59,923 nt of DNA from JBBSBY01 sp038250835 (GTDB taxonomy: Bacteria > Desulfobacterota > Desulfomonilia > Desulfomonilales > Desulfomonilaceae). A program made the position numbers and the translations under genes. Positions 35,021 through 43,541 of this stretch are shown here, in pieces; positions within the stretch are counted from its first letter, which is position 1, and each line of letters opens with the position of its first letter. Under the pieces are notes generated by a model that saw only the letters and a list, made by a program, of their open reading frames with translations, did not search any database and had not been told where the DNA came from. The DNA lies in contig JBBSBY010000011.1 of assembly GCA_038250835.1 (NCBI GenBank), forward strand, positions 1 to 59,923, in the 5' to 3' direction.

Positions 35021-35260
35021 ATGAGTACAGAAAAGTACGAAGAAAAGGAAAGGTTTGACGGCCAAAAAGTTAAAATACTTCTTCCAACTTATGGCCCCAG
35101 TCCTGAAGAGGATCGCCAATCTTGGCGCAATAACATTAAAAGTGTCAACATCGGTGATGAAAGCCATCCTGTAAAAAGATACTTAGTTGCGGCGGAACGC
35201 TATTTCGTCACCAAACCTTCAGAATGGTTCGGCAGCGAAAAACGAAAAAACCCTGCCTAA
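35021..35260 (+). CDS. Small protein of unknown function at the head of the CODH/ACS operon
   Basis: A 79-residue charged soluble protein with a strong GAGGAG site before its ATG. It contains KVKILLPTYGPSPEEDRQSW and a Tyr/Arg-rich C-terminal part (HPVKRYLVAAERYFVTKPSE). It has no cysteines, so it is not an iron-sulfur or zinc-ribbon protein. I do not recognise a family. Its place 54 bp before the AcsD-CooS fusion, in the same direction with its own good ribosome site, suggests a role with the complex, for example assembly or regulation. That is inference only. Confidence 0.65.
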   Translation: MSTEKYEEKERFDGQKVKILLPTYGPSPEEDRQSWRNNIKSVNIGDESHPVKRYLVAAERYFVTKPSEWFGSEKRKNPA

Positions 35261-35314
35261 GTCATTTCAGATCACATTAATTGTTTCAACTCGTTAGACT
35301 AAGGAAGGTGGCTA

Positions 35315-38300
35315 ATGGCTGAACTGCCAAAAGTTAAATACGCGGGTAAAATACGCGAAACGAAAATAGGAAAGCCTGGAGCGGAAGTCGTAATAGGAGG
35401 AGAGGCCGGTTACAGTTTTTACTCATTCGAAGGTAAAAACCCGAATCCTCCTAAGTTGGCGCTTCAGGTTTTGGATATTGAGCCGGAAGAGTGGGCTGAG
35501 GAAGCCAAAGCGCCATTTAGCGATGTGCTTGGCGATCCCGTAGCCTGGGCAAAAAAATGTGTTGATGAATATAAAGCCGATATAGTAACCCTTTGGCTTC
35601 AAGGAACCGATCCGAACGGTAAAAACTTGTCCGCGGAACATGCGGCGGATGTCGCTAAAAAGGTCGCTGAGGCGATCAATGTTCCTTTAATCGTTTGGGG
35701 AACTTCCAGCGATGACAAAAACGTTGAAGTTTTGAAAGCCGTCGCTGAGGCGTGCGCAGGCCTGAACATCGTTATCGGCCCTATAACGGAAAATAATTAC
35801 AAGCAAATCGGCGCGGCCGCTATTGCTTACAAACATGTGGTTGCCGCTAACTCCCCCATTGATATAAACCTTGCAAAACAACTGAATATTCTTCTGGAAA
35901 ATCTCGGCGTGCCCAACGACAAAATTTTGATAGACCCGACAACGGGTTCCGTCGGTTACGGCATGGAGTATTGCTACTCCATAATGGAGCGCATCCGGCA
36001 AGCCGCCCTGACCCAGAATGACGATAAACTTCAGTATCCTATCATCAACAACATAGCTGAGGAAGTTTGGAAGACAAAAGAAGCTAAACTTCCGACCGAG
36101 AGTGATCCTAAGCTCGGCGACGCGTCTGTGCGCGGCGTAAACCTGGAAGCCATTACAGCCCTGAGCGCCCTCCAGGCCGGGTCGGATCTTCTGATCCTAA
36201 GACACCCCAAAACACTGACTCATATACGTAAATATCTCTCTGATATTATGGTTGACACCAACCTGGAGGCGATGGGCGTCGACATGAGCTTAGCCGCTCA
36301 GGAGGCCCCCAAAGCGGCTGCTGCGCCTGCGGCCAAACCTGCCGCTGCAGCCCCGAAAGCTGCGGCTCCGGCCCCCAAACCGGAACCGGCTAAACCTGTT
36401 GAAGCGCCTAAACCTCAACCGGTAGCGGCAGCTGAAACCCCGGTCGCTCAACCCAAACCTGAACCTAAACCTGAACCAAAAATTGAACCCGCCAAGCCGG
36501 CGCCTAAGATTGCTGCCGCGGCAAAACCGGCGGCACAAGAAGAGGTAGAAGTAATGGGATTAAATAAAGACCAGATTGGAGCATTGGGAGACCTTGCTAA
36601 TCTAGTGCTCGCGGCCAAAAACATGTTTGGCGCCCTTTCCGGACAAGCCCCCGCCCCGGAAGCCAAATCCGCCCAGCCGGCGGCAAAAGCTGAAGCTGCC
36701 GTTCCGGCGGCCCCGCCTAAGAAAAAAGAACTTGAACCCGTTAATTGGAGTGACCACGCAATAGACACCGCCAGTTTGGAGATGCTTAACTACGCAGAAG
36801 GTAAAGGGTATTCCACGGCTTTCCACAGAGCCCGAACAATGACCGCTTGCCCCATCGGCAAAGGCGGCACATGCTGCAAGATCTGTAACATGGGCCCATG
36901 CCGAGTGCTTCCACCCAAGGGAAAGACTGAAACCCCCGAAGAGCGAAAGAAAAGAACAGGTCTTTGCGGCGCAACTCCTGAAACAATCGCCGCCCGTAAC
37001 TTCGCTCGTATGGTCGCGGCAGGCGCAGCGGCGCACAGTGACCACGGACGCCACGTTGCCCATACCTTTCTACACGCCGCCGAAGGCAAGTTGCCCGATT
37101 ATTCAATCAAAGACATTCCCAAGCTAATGGCCGTGGCGATGGATTTCGGCATCGAAACTGAAGGTCGGGAAGTTAAAGATATAGCCATTGAGTTGGGTAA
37201 AGTTTGTCTCGGACAATATGGTCAGCAAGACGGAGAGATTCTTCCCGTCAGGCGCGCTCCTCTGAAACGTCAAGAAATTTGGCGTAATGAGGGCGTAATT
37301 CCCGCGGGAATAGATCGCCCAGTTGTGGAAGTCATGCACATGACCCACATGGGTGTGAACCAGGAAATGGAACACATCATTCGCTTGGCCACCAAATGCG
37401 CAATCGCTGATGGTTGGGGCGGTTCAATGATCGCCACGGATCTTTCGGACATTCTCTACGGAACGCCTGTTCCAATCCTGGGCAAAGTGAATCTCGGATG
37501 TATGAGAGAAGACACCGTCAACATTATTGTTCACGGCCACGAGCCCTCATTGTCCGAAATCATAGTTCAGGTTGTTCAAGATCCTGAAATGATAGAATAT
37601 GCAAAGAGCAAAGGCGCAACCGGCGGTATCAGTCTCGGCGGTATTTGCTGCACCTCAAACGAAATCTTGATGCGCCATGGTATTCCGATTGCCGGCAACT
37701 ACCTGCAACAGGAATTGGCCATTATTACAGGCGCGCTCGAAGCAATGGTTGTTGATGTCCAGTGCATCATGCAGGGTGTTGCCGAACTGGCCAAATGTTT
37801 CCACACTCAGGTGGTTACCACCAGCCCGATTGCAAAAATGCAGGGCGCCCATAAGCATTATGAATTTAACGAAGCGCACGCGATAGAAACAGCCAAGGCT
37901 ATTGTGCGCGATGCCATCGAAAATTACTCCAACCGTGATAAGAACAAAGTCTCCATTCCAAGCGAGCAACAAGATATGGTAGTCGGTTTCAGCCATGAAA
38001 CCATAAACTACATGCTGGGCGGAATGTTCAGAGCGAGCTATCGGCCTTTGAACGACAACATCATTAACGGACGTATCAGAGGTTTAGCCGGTATCGTCGG
38101 TTGTGGTAACGCCCGTGTCAAGAATGACTTCTTACATGTAGAGCTGGCTAAAGAGCTTATCAAGAATGATGTGTTGGTGCTGACCACCGGATGTTCCGCA
38201 ATCGCTCTGGGAAAAGCCGGCCTGTTGACTCCGGAAGCCGCTACAAAATACGCCGGCCCCGGTTTGGCCGAAGTTTGCGAGACGGTCGGTATTCCGCCTT

Positions 38301-38713
38301 GCTTGCATATGGGCTCGTGTGTCGATAACAGCCGCATCCTGATGGCCGCTACAGCGGTTGTGCGAGACGGCGGCCTTGGTGACGACATATCGGATGTCCC
38401 TGCGGTCGGCGTAGCCCCCGAATGGATGAGTGAAAAGGCCATCTCCATTGGTCAGTACTTTGTTGCCTCAGGAGTTTACGTCCTGTTAGGCGCAGGTTTC
38501 CCGACCATTAATGAGGATGTCTGCACCAACTACCTGTTCAAGGACATTGAAAAGACCTATGGCGGAAAATGGGATTTCGTGGAGAAAGATCCTTACGAAA
38601 TGGCCAGACGCTGTATCGCCCAGATAGATGAGAAGAGAAAAGCTCTTGGAATCGACAAGGCGAGAGATCGTGTCCTTATGGATATGGCAATGCGCAGGGA
38701 AATAGCCGGATAA
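35315..38713 (+). CDS. Fusion of corrinoid protein small subunit (AcsD/CdhD) and CO dehydrogenase catalytic subunit (CooS)
   Basis: One uninterrupted 1132-residue frame. Residues 1 to about 325 are an AcsD/CdhD TIM-barrel, the small subunit of the corrinoid iron-sulfur protein (ILIDPTTGSVGYGMEYCYSI; SDLLILRHPKTL). Residues 328-410 and 444-473 are Ala/Pro/Lys/Glu-rich linkers around a predicted helix (MGLNKDQIGALGDLANLVL). From about 474 it is a complete Ni-CODH: D/B-cluster cysteines in ACPIGKGGTCCKICNMGPCR, and C-cluster ligands in IVHGHEPSLSE, GGICCTSNE, DVQCIMQG, VGCGNARV, TTGCSAIALG and HMGSCVDNS. It would interconvert CO2 and CO and tether the methyl-carrier subunit to that enzyme. These are normally separate proteins. 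Followed by acsB. Confidence 0.93.
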   Translation: MAELPKVKYAGKIRETKIGKPGAEVVIGGEAGYSFYSFEGKNPNPPKLALQVLDIEPEEWAEEAKAPFSDVLGDPVAWAKKCVDEYKADIVTLWLQGTDPNGKNLSAEHAADVAKKVAEAINVPLIVWGTSSDDKNVEVLKAVAEACAGLNIVIGPITENNYKQIGAAAIAYKHVVAANSPIDINLAKQLNILLENLGVPNDKILIDPTTGSVGYGMEYCYSIMERIRQAALTQNDDKLQYPIINNIAEEVWKTKEAKLPTESDPKLGDASVRGVNLEAITALSALQAGSDLLILRHPKTLTHIRKYLSDIMVDTNLEAMGVDMSLAAQEAPKAAAAPAAKPAAAAPKAAAPAPKPEPAKPVEAPKPQPVAAAETPVAQPKPEPKPEPKIEPAKPAPKIAAAAKPAAQEEVEVMGLNKDQIGALGDLANLVLAAKNMFGALSGQAPAPEAKSAQPAAKAEAAVPAAPPKKKELEPVNWSDHAIDTASLEMLNYAEGKGYSTAFHRARTMTACPIGKGGTCCKICNMGPCRVLPPKGKTETPEERKKRTGLCGATPETIAARNFARMVAAGAAAHSDHGRHVAHTFLHAAEGKLPDYSIKDIPKLMAVAMDFGIETEGREVKDIAIELGKVCLGQYGQQDGEILPVRRAPLKRQEIWRNEGVIPAGIDRPVVEVMHMTHMGVNQEMEHIIRLATKCAIADGWGGSMIATDLSDILYGTPVPILGKVNLGCMREDTVNIIVHGHEPSLSEIIVQVVQDPEMIEYAKSKGATGGISLGGICCTSNEILMRHGIPIAGNYLQQELAIITGALEAMVVDVQCIMQGVAELAKCFHTQVVTTSPIAKMQGAHKHYEFNEAHAIETAKAIVRDAIENYSNRDKNKVSIPSEQQDMVVGFSHETINYMLGGMFRASYRPLNDNIINGRIRGLAGIVGCGNARVKNDFLHVELAKELIKNDVLVLTTGCSAIALGKAGLLTPEAATKYAGPGLAEVCETVGIPPCLHMGSCVDNSRILMAATAVVRDGGLGDDISDVPAVGVAPEWMSEKAISIGQYFVASGVYVLLGAGFPTINEDVCTNYLFKDIEKTYGGKWDFVEKDPYEMARRCIAQIDEKRKALGIDKARDRVLMDMAMRREIAG

Positions 38714-38737
38714 CGTGAGTTTGAGCTTTAGTAAACT

Positions 38738-38760
38738 AGGGAAGGCGGAAAGCCTTCCCT
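38738..38760 (+). promoter_or_regulatory. Stem-loop between the fusion gene and acsB
   Basis: A perfect 9-bp stem (AGGGAAGGC / GCCTTCCCT) with a 5-base loop and no T-tract after it. It is more likely an RNA processing or stability element than a terminator, since acsB follows 40 bases later. Confidence 0.55.
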
Positions 38761-38799
38761 CATACGACAATCGTAATTTCCATCAGGAGGAATTCAAAA

Positions 38800-41007
38800 G
38801 TGTCTAAGATTATAGCAGCGAACGTTATAACCGGCGCTCACAAAGTTTACGAAAAAGCCCGGAAGAAATATGAGCTGGCCGTCCAAAAATACGGCAAGAA
38901 AAAAGAAGTTTCTTTTCCGAACACCGGTTATTACCTGCCGGTTATCTACGGAATTCTTGGATTCCCTGTTAAGAATCTCGGTGACGTTGGCCTCGTCCTC
39001 GACAGATCCGAGGAATTGATTCCGCCTATTCCGCGTGAAAAGGCTCACCTTCCTTACCTGGGCCCGACTCTGGACAGTGGCATGGCGACACTCTTCAATT
39101 ACGAAATAATTGAAGCAATTCGCTACCTGGAAGATCCGGATTTTTATTTGCCTGCTGAAGATCCGACGGACGATAAACTTTGGCTGGGCGCTGCCGACGA
39201 CGTCATTCTAAGGAAACGTGGCGTCGAGTTCGTGGACGGCACGGCCCCTGGTTTCGCGGCTATCGTAGGTTCCGCTCCTACAAAGGAAATAGCTGCGGAC
39301 ATGGCGCTGGAACTGCAAAAGAAAAACCTCTATGTGTTTATGGCCGCGGACCATAACGGTACCAGCTTTAGCCAACAGCTTCGTGAAGCAGGTATTCAGG
39401 TGGGCTGGCCCACACGTTTGGTTCCCTTTGGCCCTGATATTTCTTCAGCGATTTTTGCAGTGGGATTTGCCACAAGAGCGGCTTTGAGCTTCGGCGGTAT
39501 CGAGCCCGGCGATTATAGAAAAGTGCTTATTTACAACAAAGACCGCGTTTTCGCTTTCGTACTGGCTTTGGGAGATGTAAGTGATGAATGGTACGCGGCT
39601 GCGGCCGGTTGTATCAACTACGGCTTCCCCACAATCGCGGATACGCCCATTCCTCAGATTCTGCCCACAGGCGTCTGCACATATGAACACGTTGTCTCCA
39701 ATATTCCTCATCAAGAAATCGTCGCTAAAGCCATCGAAGTTCGCGGCCTTAAAGTCACGGTAACCGAAGTTCCGGTTCCTGTCGCTTACGGTCCGGCATT
39801 CGAAGGGGAGAGAATCCGCGGCGAGGACATCTACATGGAAGCGGGCGGCGGCAAAACACAGGCCGTTGAGCTTACAGTTATGAAGGACATGAACGAGGTC
39901 GAAGACGGCAAGATCGAAGTAATCGGTCCGGATCTAAAGGACATTGAGCCCGGAACCCGTGTTCCTCTAGGCATTCTCGTTGAAGTCGCCGGTCGTAAAA
40001 TGCAGTCGGACTTCGAGCCCATCCTTGAACGACAGATCCACCATTTAATCAACTATGCCCAGGGTCTAATGCACATAGGACAGAGAGACATAGCCTGGGT
40101 TAGAGTTGGAAAAGGCGCAGTGGACAAAGGTTTCAGCTTGAGCCACATTGGTTCGATTCTTCATGCCAAGTATCATCAGGATTTTGGATCAGTTTTGGAT
40201 AAAGTTCAGGTCAAGATCTTCACTGACAAAGACAAAGTTTCCGAGCTTTTGGCGCAAGCCAAAGACAAGTATACCGTCAGGGACGCTCGTGTTGAAGGCA
40301 TGACGGATGAAGATGAAAGCATCTACTACTCCTGCACATTGTGCCAGAGTTTTGCGCCGTCCCACGTGTGCGTGGTAACCCCCGAGCGTACCGGTCTTTG
40401 CGGCGCTTACAACTGGTTGGACTGCAAAGCATCTTTTGAAATTAATCCCACAGGCCCGAACCAGCCCATCGAAAAGGGCAAAACCCTTGACGAGAGACTC
40501 GGCCAATGGGAGGGCGTCAACAACTTCGTGCAACAGGCGTCCAGGGGCAAGGTCCAAAAATACAACGCCTATTCCATTATGGAAGACCCCATGACCTCTT
40601 GCGGATGCTTCGAGTGCATCGCGGCAGTGCTCCCCGTAGCCAACGGCGTCATGACGGTCGACCGCGATTACAAGGGCCCGACTCCTTGCGGTATGAAGTT
40701 CACGACACTGGCCGGTAGCGCAGGTGGCGGTAATATCACGCCGGGATTCGTCGGACACAGCAAGCTTTACATCGGCTCGCAAAAGTTTGTGGCCGCTGAG
40801 GGCGGTATTCTCCGACTGGTCTGGTTGCCCAGGGCGCTTAAAGAGATGCTCACGGACAAAATTAACCGTTTGGGCGAGGAAAGGGGTGTATCAAACCTGG
40901 CCGATAGAATCGCCGACGAGACTGTTGGTGTGACCGAAGATGAGATCATGCCCTTCCTTCAGGAAAAAGAGCATCCTGCAGTGAACATGGACTCCATCGT
41001 AGGATAG
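38800..41007 (+). CDS. acsB: Acetyl-CoA synthase catalytic subunit (CODH/ACS alpha)
   Basis: A 735-residue acetyl-CoA synthase that joins CO, a methyl group and CoA at the Ni-Ni-[4Fe-4S] A-cluster. It starts at a GTG behind CAGGAGGAATTC. The six A-cluster cysteines are present: SCTLCQSFAPSHVC and GLCGAYNWLDC (about residues 510-532) and GCFEC (about 600). Length and the N-terminal domain (ANVITGAHKVYEKARKKYEL) show the bacterial form, which binds the CODH through that domain; the archaeal CdhC lacks it. The reaction is reversible, so the operon could serve acetate synthesis or complete oxidation of acetyl-CoA. Confidence 0.97.
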   Translation: MSKIIAANVITGAHKVYEKARKKYELAVQKYGKKKEVSFPNTGYYLPVIYGILGFPVKNLGDVGLVLDRSEELIPPIPREKAHLPYLGPTLDSGMATLFNYEIIEAIRYLEDPDFYLPAEDPTDDKLWLGAADDVILRKRGVEFVDGTAPGFAAIVGSAPTKEIAADMALELQKKNLYVFMAADHNGTSFSQQLREAGIQVGWPTRLVPFGPDISSAIFAVGFATRAALSFGGIEPGDYRKVLIYNKDRVFAFVLALGDVSDEWYAAAAGCINYGFPTIADTPIPQILPTGVCTYEHVVSNIPHQEIVAKAIEVRGLKVTVTEVPVPVAYGPAFEGERIRGEDIYMEAGGGKTQAVELTVMKDMNEVEDGKIEVIGPDLKDIEPGTRVPLGILVEVAGRKMQSDFEPILERQIHHLINYAQGLMHIGQRDIAWVRVGKGAVDKGFSLSHIGSILHAKYHQDFGSVLDKVQVKIFTDKDKVSELLAQAKDKYTVRDARVEGMTDEDESIYYSCTLCQSFAPSHVCVVTPERTGLCGAYNWLDCKASFEINPTGPNQPIEKGKTLDERLGQWEGVNNFVQQASRGKVQKYNAYSIMEDPMTSCGCFECIAAVLPVANGVMTVDRDYKGPTPCGMKFTTLAGSAGGGNITPGFVGHSKLYIGSQKFVAAEGGILRLVWLPRALKEMLTDKINRLGEERGVSNLADRIADETVGVTEDEIMPFLQEKEHPAVNMDSIVG

Positions 41008-41029
41008 ATTAATTCACTTAGTTCCCGCT

Positions 41030-41060
41030 TATGGGGCTCCAATTTCCCCGGAGCCCCATA
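41030..41060 (+). promoter_or_regulatory. Stem-loop between acsB and acsC
   Basis: An 11-bp perfect stem (arms 41030-41040 and 41050-41060, GGGGCTCC / GGAGCCCC core) with a 9-base loop. An AT-rich but not T-run sequence follows. Probably partial termination or mRNA protection to set the subunit ratio. Confidence 0.55.
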
Positions 41061-41127
41061 TACATTATATAATCTGTTATCAATTTTTCTCCTCGAGGCT
41101 GGACCCCGAGAGGGAGGTTAAAATCTT

Positions 41128-42468
41128 ATGGCGCTTACTGGAATTCAAATTTTTAAGTTAATGCCCAAGAAGAATTGCGGGGAATGTGGTGTGCCGACCT
41201 GCCTCGCTTTTGCTATGAATTTGGCGGCAGGTAAGGCTGAGCTATCCGCCTGCCCCTATGTTTCCGATACGGCCAAAGAGCAGTTGGCTTCGGCTTCCGC
41301 GCCTCCAATCAGAACAGTGCAAATTGGAGTAGGTGAAAGCGCAGCTAAAACCGGAGGCGAGACGGTCCTTTACAGACATGAAAAGACCTTTAATAATCCT
41401 TCGCTTTTGGGATGTCAGATTTCCGCTTCGGAAGACGACAAGTCCGTGGATTCGAAAATCAATGCCTTCAAAGAACTCAGATATGAGCGCGTAGGCTTGA
41501 TCTTGAAATCGGATTTTCTTGCAGTTAAGGACACGGGTGATGCCAAACGCTTTACTGAAATCGCTAAAAAGGCTTCCGACGCCGGCGCCGCTCTGATTCT
41601 TATCAGCGACAATATTGACAACTTTAAAGCAGCTTTGGCTGAAGTCGGCAAGAACAAGCCGCTCCTGTATGCCGCAACGGACACAAATGCCGACGCCATG
41701 GCGGATTTGGCTAAGGAATTCGATTGTCCTTTGGCTATTAAAGCCGACAAAGTCGGTGATCTGGCCAAACTGAGCGATAAGTTGACAAAGAAAGGACTCA
41801 AGGACTTGGTCCTGGATTCCGGTTCTCGTAAACCATCCGAGCTGCTTCGCGATAATGTTATGATTCGTCGCCTTGCCTTGGAAAGCCTGTATCGCCCTCT
41901 CGGTTTTCCGACGATAGTATTCCCCAATGAAATGGCCGATAACCCCGTCGATGAAGCGCTGGTGGCAGGCACTTTCATTTCTAAATATGCGGGTATATTA
42001 GTCCTGAGTGATCTGCGCGGTGAGACGCTCTTCCCCTTGCTGCTCCAAAGACTCAATATTTATACTGACCCGCAGCGTCCAATGACGACGGAGCAAGGCA
42101 TCTATCCGATTGGAACTCCAACCGAGAATTCGCCTATATTGATTACGAGTAACTTCTCCCTAACCTACTTTATAGTTTCAGGTGAGGTTGAATCCAGCAG
42201 AATTCCTTCTTGGCTGATGGTGCTCAATACTGATGGCCTTTCCGTATTGACGGCCTGGGCGGCCGGCAAATTCGTTGGGGACGCCATAGGCCCGTTCGTT
42301 AAAAAATCCGGAATAGAGGACAAAGCTAAAACAAGAAAGCTCATTATTCCGGGGGCCGCGGCAATTATCAGCGGTGACTTGGAAGAAGAACTTCCCGGAT
42401 GGGAAATTGCAATCGGCCCTCGAGAGGCCGCGCATATTCCTTCCTATCTGCGTCAAAACTACGCTTAA
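41128..42468 (+). CDS. acsC: Corrinoid iron-sulfur protein large subunit (AcsC/CdhE)
   Basis: A 446-residue large subunit of the corrinoid iron-sulfur protein, which carries the methyl group from methyl-tetrahydrofolate to acetyl-CoA synthase. The N-terminal [4Fe-4S] motif is C17, C20, C25 and C42 (NCGECGVPTC then SACPYV). A TIM-barrel domain follows, and the C-terminal B12-binding part contains DGLSVLTAWAAGKFVGDAIG. The family start MALTGIQIFKLMPKKNCGE is intact, with GGGAGG upstream. Its normal small-subunit partner is here fused to CooS. Confidence 0.96.
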   Translation: MALTGIQIFKLMPKKNCGECGVPTCLAFAMNLAAGKAELSACPYVSDTAKEQLASASAPPIRTVQIGVGESAAKTGGETVLYRHEKTFNNPSLLGCQISASEDDKSVDSKINAFKELRYERVGLILKSDFLAVKDTGDAKRFTEIAKKASDAGAALILISDNIDNFKAALAEVGKNKPLLYAATDTNADAMADLAKEFDCPLAIKADKVGDLAKLSDKLTKKGLKDLVLDSGSRKPSELLRDNVMIRRLALESLYRPLGFPTIVFPNEMADNPVDEALVAGTFISKYAGILVLSDLRGETLFPLLLQRLNIYTDPQRPMTTEQGIYPIGTPTENSPILITSNFSLTYFIVSGEVESSRIPSWLMVLNTDGLSVLTAWAAGKFVGDAIGPFVKKSGIEDKAKTRKLIIPGAAAIISGDLEEELPGWEIAIGPREAAHIPSYLRQNYA

Positions 42469-42478
42469 ATCCTTATGA

Positions 42479-42508
42479 AAAGGGAAGAGAGTTAACTCTT
42501 TCCTTTTT
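42479..42508 (+). terminator. Terminator-like hairpin between acsC and acsE
   Basis: An 11-bp stem with one G-U pair, a 6-base loop and TTTTTC at the end. acsE lies 100 bp further on in the same direction, so readthrough or a separate acsE promoter is needed. Confidence 0.6.
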
Positions 42509-42609
42509 CAATTTAGTAGGCATGATTTTTATCCTTTGTCCAAATCCCGGACTATGCTATTTGTTATTTTTATTAAAATAAAGTGAAATCATATCAGGAG
42601 GTGCTGTCT

Positions 42610-43500
42610 ATGATAAAGGTTGTCGCAGAAAACATTAACATAATGTCGAAGTACACCGGAAACGCCATGAGGGAAAGAGATCCCAAGCCTATTCAGGAAT
42701 GGGCCGTGAAGCTTACGGAGAAAAACGCCGATTTACTGGATTTGAACTTGGGCCCTGCTCGTAAGGGCGGTGCGGAAATGATGCAGTGGCTCGTCAAGAC
42801 TGTTCAGGAAGTTACCGATTTACCTCTATTTCTGGATACTACCAACAGTGAAGCTGTAGAAGCCGGCCTACAAGTTTATACGGTCAAAGATGGTCCGGCG
42901 GTAATCAACTCGATCATGGCCACACCTGAAAGAATGGCTCTGCAAATGCCGCTCGTTACAAAGTATGGCTGCGACATGGTTGGACTGATGTGGGGACCGG
43001 ACGGAATTCCTCGTGATGAAAACGAGAGAGCCCTGCTACTGGACACTATGATGACCCAAGCCTCGGAACATGGAATCGAGCTGGAAAGAATATGGTTTGA
43101 CCCCATTGTTGTACCCGTGTCTTCACAGCAACAAGAGCTTCGGGGATGCACCACATTTATGGGATGGCTACCTGATCTGGCGCCGGGTTGCAAATCAACT
43201 TGCGGATTGTCCAATGTTTCCAACGGGTCTCCCGATGATCTCAGGGACATTCTCAATCAGGTTTATCTTTGCATTCTCAAGAAATGTGGACTCACCTCAG
43301 CTATTATGGACGGCTTCGACGAAGAAATCGTCAAGATAGCTCATGATCAGGCACTGGACTTAGAAAATCTGGTTGGCAGAGTTTTTGACGGTGAAGAAGT
43401 AGACACATCGGGCATGGGCAAAAAAGAATTGGATTATGTAAAAACCACTAAGTTGCTCATGGGACAAACACTTTATTCACATTCATGGCTGGATCTGTAA
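42610..43500 (+). CDS. acsE: Methyltetrahydrofolate:corrinoid iron-sulfur protein methyltransferase
   Basis: A 296-residue member of the pterin-binding TIM-barrel family. It moves the methyl group of 5-methyl-tetrahydrofolate to the corrinoid protein. The start at 42610 follows AGGAGGT; an in-frame start at 42583 would lie before that site. Family segments include MIKVVAENINIMSK, ADLLDLNLGPARKGG, PLFLDTTNSEAVEAGL and TCGLSNVSNG, the last containing the Asn that helps protonate the pterin. It is somewhat longer than the 262-residue Moorella enzyme. Last recognised gene of the operon. Confidence 0.95.
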   Translation: MIKVVAENINIMSKYTGNAMRERDPKPIQEWAVKLTEKNADLLDLNLGPARKGGAEMMQWLVKTVQEVTDLPLFLDTTNSEAVEAGLQVYTVKDGPAVINSIMATPERMALQMPLVTKYGCDMVGLMWGPDGIPRDENERALLLDTMMTQASEHGIELERIWFDPIVVPVSSQQQELRGCTTFMGWLPDLAPGCKSTCGLSNVSNGSPDDLRDILNQVYLCILKKCGLTSAIMDGFDEEIVKIAHDQALDLENLVGRVFDGEEVDTSGMGKKELDYVKTTKLLMGQTLYSHSWLDL

Positions 43501-43510
43501 TATCGTATCT

Positions 43511-43536
43511 ATTCCCCTTGCTTTTGTGAGGGGAAT
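43511..43536. terminator. Hairpin between convergent genes acsE and the 43542 gene
   Basis: An 8-bp perfect stem (ATTCCCCT / AGGGGAAT) with a 10-base loop sits right after the acsE stop. No T-tract follows in either direction, so termination efficiency is uncertain. Confidence 0.45.
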
Positions 43537-43541
43537 CTCTC

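Noticed and set aside
36290..37106. Several minus-strand frames rich in Arg/Gly/Phe/Ser opposite the AcsD-CooS linker
   Set aside because: They arise from the Ala/Pro codons of the linker and have repetitive shadow composition.
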